A stretch of 64,000 nucleotides of DNA, from positions 124,001 to 188,000 of the forward strand of contig NZ_AKWX02000020.1 in NCBI RefSeq assembly GCF_000306115.2, written 5' to 3'. Position numbers and translations under genes: made by a program. Shown one piece after another: positions 1-8,092 of this stretch. This DNA is from Leptospira wolffii serovar Khorat str. Khorat-H2. Lineage in GTDB: Bacteria; Spirochaetota; Leptospiria; Leptospirales; Leptospiraceae. The notes under the pieces were generated by a model, which was not told the DNA's origin, did not search any database, and saw nothing but the letters and a program-made list of their open reading frames with translations. Numbering within the stretch: position 1 is the stretch's first letter; each line of letters opens with the position of its first letter.

Positions 1-536
1 ATATTAGCCGATTCGGTGCGATCTTTGCCGGCGCTCAAAAGAATATCGGGCCTTCCGGTTTAAGCGTACTTATCATCCGCAAAGATTTAATCGGACGCTC
101 CGGGCGTACGATTCCGTTGATGTTGGATTACGGACTGATCGGAAAGAACAAATCCATGTACAATACTCCTCCTACTTTCTCCATTTATATCGCGAAGTTG
201 GTCTTCGAATGGTTGAAAGACTTGGGTGGAGTGGACGCCATCGAAAAGATCAACGAGGAAAAAGCCAAACTATTGTACGATTATTTGGATACGACTTCCT
301 TCTATCGCGCACCGGTAAAACCCTCCAGCAGATCGGTAATGAACGTAGTCTTCACTCTTCAGGATAAAAATCTCGAATCCAAATTCTTGGCGGGAGCGGA
401 AGAAAGAGGACTCCAAGGACTGGAAGGTCATAGACTCGTGGGAGGATTAAGAGCTTCCATTTACAATTCTATGCCTAGAGAAGGAATCGTTGCGTTGATC
501 GAATATATGAAGGAATTCGAGAAAAAGGCGGGATAG
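1..536 (+). CDS. serC: Phosphoserine aminotransferase, C-terminal part (5' truncated by window edge)
   Basis: This is the C-terminal part of a PLP-dependent class V aminotransferase that makes 3-phosphoserine in serine synthesis. The open frame enters from the left edge (codons start at base 3), so the first in-window TTG/ATG codons near 117 are internal. The segment [15 protein letters not shown] carries the Schiff-base lysine at 39-41 (the K of AQKN), followed by the family's PPTFSIY stretch and a C-terminal domain ending near EYMKEFEK. Translation runs to TAG at 534-536. The next gene starts 10 bases later and may be cotranscribed. The family assignment is firm; the N-terminal half lies outside the window. 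Confidence 0.93.
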   Translation, partial: ISRFGAIFAGAQKNIGPSGLSVLIIRKDLIGRSGRTIPLMLDYGLIGKNKSMYNTPPTFSIYIAKLVFEWLKDLGGVDAIEKINEEKAKLLYDYLDTTSFYRAPVKPSSRSVMNVVFTLQDKNLESKFLAGAEERGLQGLEGHRLVGGLRASIYNSMPREGIVALIEYMKEFEKKAG

Positions 537-546
537 AAATTAGAAT

Positions 547-1122
547 ATGAGAAGGTTTCTAGTATTCCTGCTCCTGTTCCTTCTCGCGGATAGCTATTTA
601 TCCGCCGCTCCTTTATACTTTCGCACGACAGGGAGAGCGGCGACCTGCCTCTCCCCCGGAAGCGGTTCCAAAGAGATTAGGGATTTTTATAAGTCCAAGC
701 TTTCTCCGGAAGAAAAAACCAAGCTTGCCGAAAGCATCGCAGATCGGGAGGCAAGAAGCCTACTACGGAGCCTGGAATGCATTCATAAATTAGGACTTTC
801 TAAAGAAGAGAAGGAAATTCTAATCCAAGATTATAAACGCCACCTTCGTACTAAGGAGGCATTGTTTGTAAGTTTCGAAAATTTCATGCTATCCGACGAA
901 AAGACGATCCGGCTCTCCGCTTTCGAAGAGAAATCCCTTACCTCATTCTTAACCGCCAAAAAAGAATTATCCGCCAGATTGAGCCAGGCCGAACTGAGTT
1001 CCTTAACCGATAAACCTCTTCCTCTGGGTTCCTTCTCGAATACCTATCTCGCCATACTCTTCCAACATTGGGAATTCTACCAAACCAGTCCGGACTTCTT
1101 GAAAGAAGGTCTACTGGATTAA
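547..1122 (+). CDS. Small exported protein of unknown function
   Basis: A 191-residue protein I do not recognise. It begins with a clear Sec signal: two arginines, then FLVFLLLFLLA, with a likely cleavage after LSAA, so the mature protein should be periplasmic or outer-membrane associated. There is no lipobox cysteine at the cleavage site. The mature part is charged and mostly helical, with two cysteines (one near the start of the mature part, one in SLECIHKLGLS). It follows serC by 10 bases and precedes rpiB by about 80 bases. Nothing in the sequence supports a specific function; the gene call rests on the signal peptide, the intact frame and the tight spacing. Confidence 0.75.
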   Translation: MRRFLVFLLLFLLADSYLSAAPLYFRTTGRAATCLSPGSGSKEIRDFYKSKLSPEEKTKLAESIADREARSLLRSLECIHKLGLSKEEKEILIQDYKRHLRTKEALFVSFENFMLSDEKTIRLSAFEEKSLTSFLTAKKELSARLSQAELSSLTDKPLPLGSFSNTYLAILFQHWEFYQTSPDFLKEGLLD

Positions 1123-1201
1123 GAGTCTCGTTTTCTTTTTCCCGAATTCCGCGTAAATTGCTTGAACCGGGGGAATCGGGCACGTACGGTACCGATAGAG
1201 C

Positions 1202-1636
1202 ATGAAAAGAATAGGCATCGCTTCCGACCACGGAGGCTTCGAACTCAAGGAGTATCTCAGAAAGGAATTAGGCGACGCGGTCGAGATCGTCGACTACGGA
1301 ACCAAGGACGAGTCCTCCGTCGATTATCCTTTGGTCATCGCGGAAGCATGTAAAAAAGTCTTAAACAACGAGGTAGAAGGTCTGATCGCACTATGCGGGA
1401 CAGGAATCGGAGCCTCGATCGCAGCCAACCGCCACAAAGGGATCCGTGCTGCTCTTTGCCATGACGAATTCACGGCCGAAATGTCTCGCCGCCATAACAA
1501 CGCCAACGTTTTGGTTCTGGGAGGTCGGGTCTTAGGAAAAGATCTGGCCGCACGCATCGTTCAAAAATGGTTAACGACCACTTTCGAAGCCGGACGTCAC
1601 GAAAGAAGAGTCGGCCAGTTAGATACCATTACCTAA
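1202..1636 (+). CDS. rpiB: Ribose-5-phosphate isomerase B
   Basis: A 144-residue RpiB/LacAB-family sugar isomerase interconverting ribose 5-phosphate and ribulose 5-phosphate in the pentose phosphate pathway; cytoplasmic. Seen directly: the N-terminal IASDHGGFELK motif, the catalytic-cysteine loop LCGTGIGASIAANR, and the phosphate-binding segments ALCHDEFTAEMSRRHN and NVLVLGGR. The length matches the family (about 145). The ATG at 1202 gives a canonical N terminus (MKRIGIASDHGG), so the longer overlapping frame starting at 1162 is rejected. The gene lies between unrelated exported proteins, so the context adds little. Confidence 0.95.
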   Translation: MKRIGIASDHGGFELKEYLRKELGDAVEIVDYGTKDESSVDYPLVIAEACKKVLNNEVEGLIALCGTGIGASIAANRHKGIRAALCHDEFTAEMSRRHNNANVLVLGGRVLGKDLAARIVQKWLTTTFEAGRHERRVGQLDTIT

Positions 1637-1657
1637 TTCGGATCGGTTGAGTCGGAA

Positions 1658-3538
1658 ATGCGAAAAGGGTTTCTGATCCGGGCTATTCTTACGATTAGCG
1701 CACTCTTCGGCGTATTCTTCACTCATTCCCTCGTTGCCGAATCCAATTCTTTTTCCTTAAGCGCCTTTATACTCAAACAAGTCCGTTTGAGTTCCGCGGA
1801 AAACGGAAACTCGAAATTGGAGCTTCTTTCCAAAGACAGAAAAGAAGGCTCCGAATTTTTTCTGGACTTCGAAGAAAAAGACGCAAGCGATCTAACCGAT
1901 AAATCCGGAGGATACAGAATCGTATCCTCCTCCTATCTGCCGGATACTTCCAAGGTGCATTCCGGAAAAAGGGCAGCAAGATTCGCAGGCAAACGCTCCG
2001 GAATAAAAATCTCGGGAAAGACGAAAGGAATTCTCACCGCATCGGATATCAGGGAAGAATTCTATCTCTCTTTCTTCCTTCTGCCCGGAACCCTGGACAA
2101 GGAAGCCGTACTGATCTCCAAAGAGTTGTACACGCGAGGAAGAAAATTCGGCTGGGATCTTCATATAAAAGACGAGATTCCAGTATTAGAATTCCGTAAT
2201 TTTTTTCAAAGAGAAGATAAAACGTTCGCTTCCCTAAAACTAAGCGGTAAAAACCGCGTTTCCCGTTCCGAATGGAATCATTTCATCATTCATTTTCGTC
2301 CCGCCCAAAGAGAAGTCGTATTTTATGTAAATGGCAAAGAGACCGATCGCGCTTCAGTTTCGCGTAAGGAACCTATCGTAAGAATAGGCTTCCATCCGGA
2401 AGACACCACTCCCTTTAAGATAGGCGAAAATTTTTACGGTTGGTTGGACGATTTTTTCGCATCGAAGGGGGCGCCGGATCCGGAAACGATCTCCAATCCT
2501 TACGAGGGCCAGACCTACGATCCGTCCTCTTTTACGGCGGAGGCAAAGTTCGGAACCGCATTGTCTCCGGTTTATAAAACGCGTTATTCAAATTCTTTTC
2601 CCGAATCGATTACCGTGAAGGCAAAGATTCCCAAATCTTCCGTTTTAGAAATTTACCTGCGAACTTCTCCTAAGAATTTTTCCAGAACGGAAGAAGGACC
2701 CGCCTGGAGATCCGTGGACTTGCGTAAGATCTCCGAAGAATACAAGGAAGAAGATCCCGCACGCGAAACCGAGGAGGAATCGATTCCTTCGGCTAAATCC
2801 ACCACTTACAGAATTCCCTTGGATAAGATTTGGAACGGAAAACTTCCACCATTTAAGTATTACCAGGCCAAGATCAAATTCAAACCGGATCCCCAGGCGC
2901 AGAACGGACCGGAAGTGGATGCATTCGCTTTTTCTTATAAAGAAACGATTCCTCCCGTAAAACCCATGGGCCTCAAAGTGGCTTATTTCGACGACAGCGA
3001 TCCGGACGCGGGAAATTCTCCTCGAGTTTGCCTAAGTTGGACTCCCAATCCCGAAAAGAATGTGAAGAATAAGGGCGGATATGTGATCCACTACGGGGTC
3101 GGTCCGAATCGTATGGTGGGAATCCTAAAAGGTACGAGCAAGGATTTGGAAAAGGGAAAAGTTCCGGTATTGGATGCTAACGGAAAAGAAAAACATCCGA
3201 TGAGCGAATATCTGGATCCGATCTTAGGAGAGGATAGCTCCTGTCCCAAGCAAAGCGATATGGGCGGACCTAAGCTTTGCCAATGTATCGATAATCGTCT
3301 GATCAGCCTAAACGCGGAAAAACCCGAAGTCGATTCGGAAGAAGTTCCGAGTAAGGGAAAAAAGAAAAAGAGGAAACCTTATAAGGACCCTTACGATAAG
3401 AGATTATTGTTCCTACAAAAAGGCCTGACCTTTTATTTCAAGATCGCCGCGTTCAATTCCTATTACGATCCAGAGACCGGAAGCGATCAGTTGAGTCCTT
3501 TAAGCGATCCCGCCGAGGTCTATTTCCTGAGCGAGTAG
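1658..3538 (+). CDS. Exported LamG-like / FN3-like protein
   Basis: A 626-residue exported protein. A signal peptide covers roughly residues 1-27 (GFLIRAILTISALFGVFF, ending HSLVAE). Residues about 70-270 look like a concanavalin/LamG jelly-roll domain (KAARFAGKRSG, GWDLHIKD, SEWNHFIIHFRP, VFYVNGKETD, GWLDDFFASKG). A later part around PVKPMGLKVAYFDDSDP, CLSWTPNPEKN and GYVIHYGVGP reads as an FN3-like sandwich with a cysteine-containing insert. It is probably surface or periplasmic and may bind sugars or proteins, but no ligand can be inferred. Its 3' end overlaps the convergent PIN-like gene by 39 bases. The domain call comes from pattern recognition only. Confidence 0.8.
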   Translation: MRKGFLIRAILTISALFGVFFTHSLVAESNSFSLSAFILKQVRLSSAENGNSKLELLSKDRKEGSEFFLDFEEKDASDLTDKSGGYRIVSSSYLPDTSKVHSGKRAARFAGKRSGIKISGKTKGILTASDIREEFYLSFFLLPGTLDKEAVLISKELYTRGRKFGWDLHIKDEIPVLEFRNFFQREDKTFASLKLSGKNRVSRSEWNHFIIHFRPAQREVVFYVNGKETDRASVSRKEPIVRIGFHPEDTTPFKIGENFYGWLDDFFASKGAPDPETISNPYEGQTYDPSSFTAEAKFGTALSPVYKTRYSNSFPESITVKAKIPKSSVLEIYLRTSPKNFSRTEEGPAWRSVDLRKISEEYKEEDPARETEEESIPSAKSTTYRIPLDKIWNGKLPPFKYYQAKIKFKPDPQAQNGPEVDAFAFSYKETIPPVKPMGLKVAYFDDSDPDAGNSPRVCLSWTPNPEKNVKNKGGYVIHYGVGPNRMVGILKGTSKDLEKGKVPVLDANGKEKHPMSEYLDPILGEDSSCPKQSDMGGPKLCQCIDNRLISLNAEKPEVDSEEVPSKGKKKKRKPYKDPYDKRLLFLQKGLTFYFKIAAFNSYYDPETGSDQLSPLSDPAEVYFLSE

Positions 3539-3916
3539 GATCTTTACCATATCCTGGCCTTTCCAAGATTTATCAAAACATAATATTCCATCCAGATCGG
3601 TTAGAGAAGCTAAAGCGATTTGAGTCCATTGGTCCCAACTCAAAGTAGGTGAAACGGAAAGCCTAAGAGCTAAGACCGTTTCCTCCTTTCCGATCGGCAA
3701 AAGATCCACGAATAAGGTTCTGCACTGATTCCAAATGATCTCCCTTTTGACGGAATCCTTTTCCCGAGAGAGAATCTCGTCTAAACTCGGTAAGGCGAGA
3801 ACGAATAGATGATTCTTTTTTGTAAACGTTTCTATCGCGTTGGAAACGATCCTTCGAGAAGAAGGGGACCCGAGAATCAGCTCCTTGAAAGATTCCGAAG
3901 AAAGAAGTAGTTTCAA
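3500..3916 (-). CDS. PIN-like protein with degenerate active site, putative toxin-like partner
   Basis: A 138-residue protein with the outline of a VapC-type PIN domain: a short N-terminal beta strand (MKLLLSSESF), a mid-protein acidic segment (LPSLDEILSRE), and a C-terminal strand-turn LDGILCFDKSWKG that resembles the usual TFDKDF ending. The first catalytic aspartate expected in the N-terminal strand is replaced by serines, so ribonuclease activity is doubtful. The start is TTG at 3916, sharing TTGA with the stop of the ribbon-helix-helix gene upstream, which suggests translational coupling. The 3' end overlaps the convergent LamG-like gene by 39 bases. The PIN assignment is inference; the antitoxin-like neighbour supports it. 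Confidence 0.6.
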   Translation of the reverse strand: MKLLLSSESFKELILGSPSSRRIVSNAIETFTKKNHLFVLALPSLDEILSREKDSVKREIIWNQCRTLFVDLLPIGKEETVLALRLSVSPTLSWDQWTQIALASLTDLDGILCFDKSWKGQDMVKILLAQEIDLGGIA

Positions 3917-4116
3917 GCTTTGGCTTCCGGGTAGATCTGAGTCAGCTCGCGCAATGCTTCCAATCTTTGGTAGGAGTCAGAACGAAAGACTTCGTTTCTA
4001 AAGCAAGTCCTTAGAAGCTCGGAAGCGGACATATCCCGTTTTTCCGCCTCGGTTCTCAATAACTCGAACTCTTCTTCGGTGAGAAGCATTTGAAACCGTC
4101 TTTCGATACGCGCCAT
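3913..4116 (-). CDS. Ribbon-helix-helix (CopG/Arc-like) protein, antitoxin-like
   Basis: A 67-residue protein with the RHH pattern: a basic strand RIERRFQMLLTEEEFELL, then helix A, a turn at KRDMSASELLR, and helix B. RHH proteins dimerise and bind operator DNA, and many are antitoxins that mask a PIN or ParE toxin. The ATG at 4116 overlaps the stop of the TPR gene by one base (TAATG), and its own stop overlaps the start of the PIN-like gene by four bases. This order, small RHH then PIN-like protein, is that of a type II toxin-antitoxin pair. Here it sits at the end of a sensor-like operon, not alone with its own promoter. Confidence 0.7.
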   Translation of the reverse strand: MARIERRFQMLLTEEEFELLRTEAEKRDMSASELLRTCFRNEVFRSDSYQRLEALRELTQIYPEAKA

Positions 4117-4808
4117 TACTCCTCTTCTTTCAGCTCCTTTTCGTTTTTCAAGTAGGTTCCGTAATAAATTTCGGAATCCCGCACCTGTCCCAAACTTTCA
4201 TAAATGGCCGCGATATTAAAATTAGCCTGGTTCAGACGAAAATCCTGCTTAAACGCTTTTTTAAACATTTGGATCGCCCTATCTTCCCTACCCGCATACC
4301 ATTCCGTCATCGCCCAAAGGAAGTACCATTTTCCCAGATCCGGGTCCCTAGGGGAAATCTTACTCAGATGTCCCAGGGATTCCTCGAAGATCCCTGCGGC
4401 TCTCAGATAATTCTCCCGAATTTTCTTCGTCTTTTCCATTCGGGAGAATACGTCCTCGTCGTATTTAGGCAGGTCCAGATCCGCTCTCCAAAAAAGAGCT
4501 CGGGCTAGATATAATTTGAAGATCAGTTCGCTCGGATTCTTCTTAACATATTCCTCCAGGAAAGGAAGGCTCTCCGCTTCTTTCCCGTTCTGCTGGAGGA
4601 CTAAAATCTTTTCCTTTGCGGCCTTGTTCCAAAGCCTACGATTCTCCTCCTGAGAGAATAGATTTCCGGTTATAGGAAAGGATCCCGCAAGAAAAGCGAA
4701 AACGATTCCGCATCTAAAAATGCGTAAAACGAATACGATCCTTACCACTTTCGAAAATACGCGAAGTATATTCCAAAAATTAAATATAGGTATATAGATT
4801 CTTTCCAT
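4116..4808 (-). CDS. Membrane-anchored or exported TPR protein
   Basis: A protein of up to 230 residues. The N-terminal part is hydrophobic (VVRIVFVLRIF and CGIVFAFLAGSF) and probably a signal or anchor; the annotated start at 4808 lies inside the upstream gene, and a start further in, before the CGIVFAF segment, is possible. The rest has tetratricopeptide character: LPFLEEYVKKNPSELIFKLY, KWYFLWAMTEWYAGREDRAI and NFNIAAIYESLGQVRDSEIYY look like helical pairs for protein-protein contacts. It overlaps the 741-residue membrane protein by 29 bases and the RHH gene by one base, so it belongs to the same coupled operon. Its specific partner is unknown. Confidence 0.75.
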   Translation of the reverse strand: MERIYIPIFNFWNILRVFSKVVRIVFVLRIFRCGIVFAFLAGSFPITGNLFSQEENRRLWNKAAKEKILVLQQNGKEAESLPFLEEYVKKNPSELIFKLYLARALFWRADLDLPKYDEDVFSRMEKTKKIRENYLRAAGIFEESLGHLSKISPRDPDLGKWYFLWAMTEWYAGREDRAIQMFKKAFKQDFRLNQANFNIAAIYESLGQVRDSEIYYGTYLKNEKELKEEE

Positions 4809-7005
4809 TATCCGGATACGGTAGGGGGAGAATCTCGTAATTCTGCCGTTGACGTTCTAGAATATCTTGCAGTTCCCCGATTCTCTCCGTCCTAGACAAA
4901 ACGAAGATTTCAGAAGGGGCTACGCCGAATGCATAGTCCTCGGAACCCAATTTGGGTTGAATCTCCTCTAAAACGGTTCTTCTCCATTTCTCGATTACGG
5001 AGTAATCAGGATCGTCCTTGATTCGTATTTTGTATAAATTACATTTACTTCTCTCACCGTGAGTCGCCCATCTAAGCAGCAAAAATTGGATCTGAACCAA
5101 GTCCCTCTTGTCCTGCATAGCGTGGGACGCCTGCTCGATTTCCAACTGTAGGAAGGCGTCTTCCACAGGTTCGATGGAATTTTCCACATTCTTACGGATC
5201 TCTTCCGCTAGATCCGCGTTCGGAGGATCGGGAAAGAGGAGGAAGAACCGGAAATCCAGCCCCACCTTGAACAATGGGAAGGAGATAATCCTCATTACCC
5301 CATCCAAATCCGCAGCATCGAATTTCTTGCGGAAGAAGTGATCGTTCCTTCTGTCTTCCGTAACATCTATGATGGAAACCTCTCCGGTTTCGTTACCTAA
5401 GAACTGATCTCCATACAGGAAAATCATATTCGATTTGCTGTATGTATGCAGGCCGTACGATACTACAGGAAGATAAGCTCCTCTTCTTCTATCGTAAAAA
5501 TGAATACTAAACGCCTTAAGATGCAGAGAGGAAAATATCGTAAGATAATACTTCAATAAGGAAGACATCGGAGTATCCAGACCTTGGTGTATCTCGTCCA
5601 TTACCTCCAAAATCTTTCTTTTTTCCCGGATGGGTTGCACATCCAACCATGCGCGGAATTTATCCGACAGAGGTAACTCTTCATTCGGATCCGTTTTTCG
5701 AATCCCCCACCAAGCCCTTGCCCAAAGAAAAAATCTGGACTTATGCTGAGGCGCAAGCCCTCTCGCAGCCTTGAGTCCTATTTCGGCGAGTCCGGTCGCT
5801 CTTAGCGCTTTGGCCAAAAGTCCCGTGTCTTTAGGAGAATCCGTTATCTCCACTTTCGGAAGTTCCGGAGAAGAAGTCTTAACTTTCTCCACCAACCGAG
5901 CCAATTCGTCCGTAAAGATTGAATCACGTTTCTTTTGCAAAGGTAGGGAAAGTTCGGCTACGGAAACGGTAGATGTCGCACCGGATTCAGAAATCGTTCT
6001 TGCTTCCCTCAGAAATTTAGGCGTTAAGAACGAATCCGAAGGCAAATCGAAAGGCAAAACGTAGAACGTGCCGGAAGAAAGAGGCTTCGTCTCAAATACC
6101 GGAGGTTCTGCGACCTTCGGTTCTTCCTGAATCCGAAGAGAGGTCTTGAATTCTTCCACCTGTTTGAAGGCGTTCTCTTCTATCCTTTGCGAGAGAAGTT
6201 GCACTAATCGGGCGAGTTCCGACCTCTTATAATTATTCGCGGATTTTCCCTTTCTGACTAGAAGAACGCTCAAATCCAGGAGAAGCAAAAGCCCGAAGAA
6301 GACGGGGAAAACGATCAGGAAAACGTTCGTCTCAGACGGGACCAAAAGCAGAATTCCCTGTATGTATCCGATCTTATCCTCAGGATAGAAACCGTAGTAG
6401 CCGCGAAAGAGTTTCTCACCCAGACGAAATTCTTTAAAATCTACATTTTGGTTTTTTAATGTACGTAGAAGCTCTTCCGCGATTCGTCTAGGATCTGTCT
6501 TATCTCCCTTCTCTTCCCAATCCTTGAAAGATCCTACTTTCGGCTCCGGAACGAAATATTCGGTACGCCCATCGGCGGAAATCCGGAACTTTTCCTTATC
6601 CAAAACGGCAAGTATAGCCACGCTCTTTTCGTACAACGGAACGAATAAGATGGGCTCGTTATCCAGACTTAGAAAACGACTCGTCTTGGCCTCCCAGGCC
6701 TGGCTCAAAATGAGACGGGATTTTTCGTCGGAGAATTCGGAATTAGGGGTATTCTTCAATCCGGGATCCCATGTAAAAAACGCCCGGATAGGTAACGGAA
6801 AGGAGGAAGAATTCAGATCGTAGGAAAGATCGGATTCTCGGATTTTTCTCTCCAATTCGGTGACGTCCTTATTGAAGGAGTAAAACACCGACTCCAATCT
6901 GGACTTATAAAAGATCCCTCCCGGAAAATAAGGCTCTAGAATGAATACGGAAACCGAGAATAATAGCGAGAGAGCCAGAACGAGTCTTAATTTAAAACCG
7001 ATCAT
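4780..7005 (-). CDS. Two-transmembrane sensor-like protein with GAF-like C-terminal region
   Basis: A 741-residue membrane protein. One transmembrane helix lies near residues 7-27 (LVLALSLLFSVSVFIL) and a second near 230-250 (FLIVFPVFFGLLLLLDLSVLL), enclosing a periplasmic domain of about 200 residues. The cytoplasmic part has a helical stretch starting near LARLVQLLSQRIEEN, a low-complexity linker, and around residues 470-640 a GAF-like region (FSSLHLKAFSIHFYDRRRG, LPVVSYGLHTYS, MRIISFPLF). There is no kinase, GGDEF or cyclase signature, so the output is unknown. The start overlaps the preceding gene by four bases (ATGA). I infer a signal-sensing role with its membrane partner upstream. Confidence 0.78.
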   Translation of the reverse strand: MIGFKLRLVLALSLLFSVSVFILEPYFPGGIFYKSRLESVFYSFNKDVTELERKIRESDLSYDLNSSSFPLPIRAFFTWDPGLKNTPNSEFSDEKSRLILSQAWEAKTSRFLSLDNEPILFVPLYEKSVAILAVLDKEKFRISADGRTEYFVPEPKVGSFKDWEEKGDKTDPRRIAEELLRTLKNQNVDFKEFRLGEKLFRGYYGFYPEDKIGYIQGILLLVPSETNVFLIVFPVFFGLLLLLDLSVLLVRKGKSANNYKRSELARLVQLLSQRIEENAFKQVEEFKTSLRIQEEPKVAEPPVFETKPLSSGTFYVLPFDLPSDSFLTPKFLREARTISESGATSTVSVAELSLPLQKKRDSIFTDELARLVEKVKTSSPELPKVEITDSPKDTGLLAKALRATGLAEIGLKAARGLAPQHKSRFFLWARAWWGIRKTDPNEELPLSDKFRAWLDVQPIREKRKILEVMDEIHQGLDTPMSSLLKYYLTIFSSLHLKAFSIHFYDRRRGAYLPVVSYGLHTYSKSNMIFLYGDQFLGNETGEVSIIDVTEDRRNDHFFRKKFDAADLDGVMRIISFPLFKVGLDFRFFLLFPDPPNADLAEEIRKNVENSIEPVEDAFLQLEIEQASHAMQDKRDLVQIQFLLLRWATHGERSKCNLYKIRIKDDPDYSVIEKWRRTVLEEIQPKLGSEDYAFGVAPSEIFVLSRTERIGELQDILERQRQNYEILPLPYPDNGKNLYTYI

Positions 7006-8087
7006 TTAGAAAACTCCCTAAAGCGATTCAATAGTCCCGCCAAATCCAATTTCATTCTTAAAGAATCCTCCCTTTCTAAAAACCGGGATTCCATTCGAAT
7101 AATATAAAGTAATCGGGAGGCAAGAATTCCGAAAAGCAAAGACAAGAAGGACACGGCCAAGGCCCCTAATAGAATTAACAATTGCTTGGCCCTAGAATCT
7201 CTAGGAAGAGTCAGAAAAATCTCCGTATTCCCTTTTTTGATTCTCTGCCATACAGGTCTTTGGAATCCCCCGGAATTTCGAGAGGCCTTGAGTAGAAGAG
7301 TATGAACCGTCATGCTTCCTTCTTCCGCTTCGGAAAAATGCGCTAAACTGGAAACGGATCCGGGAAGAATCGGGCTCGTAGGATTCAAGTTCGTCTCCAG
7401 CAATTCGTAACCTTCTTCTTCTTTTCTAAATATCCAATATAATACGCCTTCGTCCGATTCCTTCGGTAGGTAGGAACTTCGAGTAAGATTAAATTCCGAT
7501 ACGAGTCGGTCCCCGTCTTCTTTGCGGATCTGGAAGTAAAGATTTCCTTCCGCATTTCGAAAGATAAGAAAACCTTGGGAATCGGTGACCCAACCCATTT
7601 TCGGACATTCCAATCCAGAAAGTTTCAGATCTGAGTGAAACGCGGGTCCTTCCTTGTCTGAAGAATAAACGGAGCTATAATTGTAATCGTAGATACGGAT
7701 CAGCTCCAGACCGAAGGAAGAAGCTAAAAGTTTTGCAAGAGGCGCTATATTCTTCTCCGAAGCCGGCTCCTTGAATTTACGACTCACATATTCGAATCTC
7801 AGTCCCAATTCATGGTAAGGATCTTCGAAGCGACGAAATAGGATTTTGGAAACGGCCTCTGCTTTTAGTTTTGGGGATAAACTTAAAATGCGGACGGGAG
7901 AAAAGAAAAGAGAGTCCTTCCATTCCGAAGGAAAAAAAGGGATGGAAACCAAGGCAGGACATAGGAGTATCAGAGACAGAATCCGGATTCTTCTGCTATG
8001 TGTACGAGGATTCACCTTTCTAGTATCGGCGATTCTCTCCCCGAGAATCAGTCTAATTCGGTAGGATAATCGGCTTCGGGCCCGCAA
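7002..8087 (-). CDS. Two-transmembrane periplasmic-domain protein, sensor-like
   Basis: A 361-residue protein, first in the five-gene coupled minus-strand operon. A hydrophobic helix follows a very basic N terminus (ILSLILLCPALVSIPFF); a second lies near residues 300-325 (LLILLGALAVSFLSLLFGILA). The 240 residues between would be periplasmic and carry PAS/Cache-like sequence (FLIFRNAEGNLYFQIRK). Only about 30 residues follow the second helix, so it has no obvious signalling output and may act through the 741-residue protein it overlaps. Its 8087 start lies five bases from the divergent start at 8093; a GTG nearer 8014 is possible, which would leave room for promoters. The function is unknown. 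Confidence 0.72.
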   Translation of the reverse strand: MRARSRLSYRIRLILGERIADTRKVNPRTHSRRIRILSLILLCPALVSIPFFPSEWKDSLFFSPVRILSLSPKLKAEAVSKILFRRFEDPYHELGLRFEYVSRKFKEPASEKNIAPLAKLLASSFGLELIRIYDYNYSSVYSSDKEGPAFHSDLKLSGLECPKMGWVTDSQGFLIFRNAEGNLYFQIRKEDGDRLVSEFNLTRSSYLPKESDEGVLYWIFRKEEEGYELLETNLNPTSPILPGSVSSLAHFSEAEEGSMTVHTLLLKASRNSGGFQRPVWQRIKKGNTEIFLTLPRDSRAKQLLILLGALAVSFLSLLFGILASRLLYIIRMESRFLEREDSLRMKLDLAGLLNRFREFSK

Positions 8088-8092
8088 ATAGA

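Noticed and set aside
1162..1353. 63-residue frame overlapping the rpiB start
   Set aside because: Out of frame with rpiB and without domain; rpiB's canonical start at 1202 explains the region.
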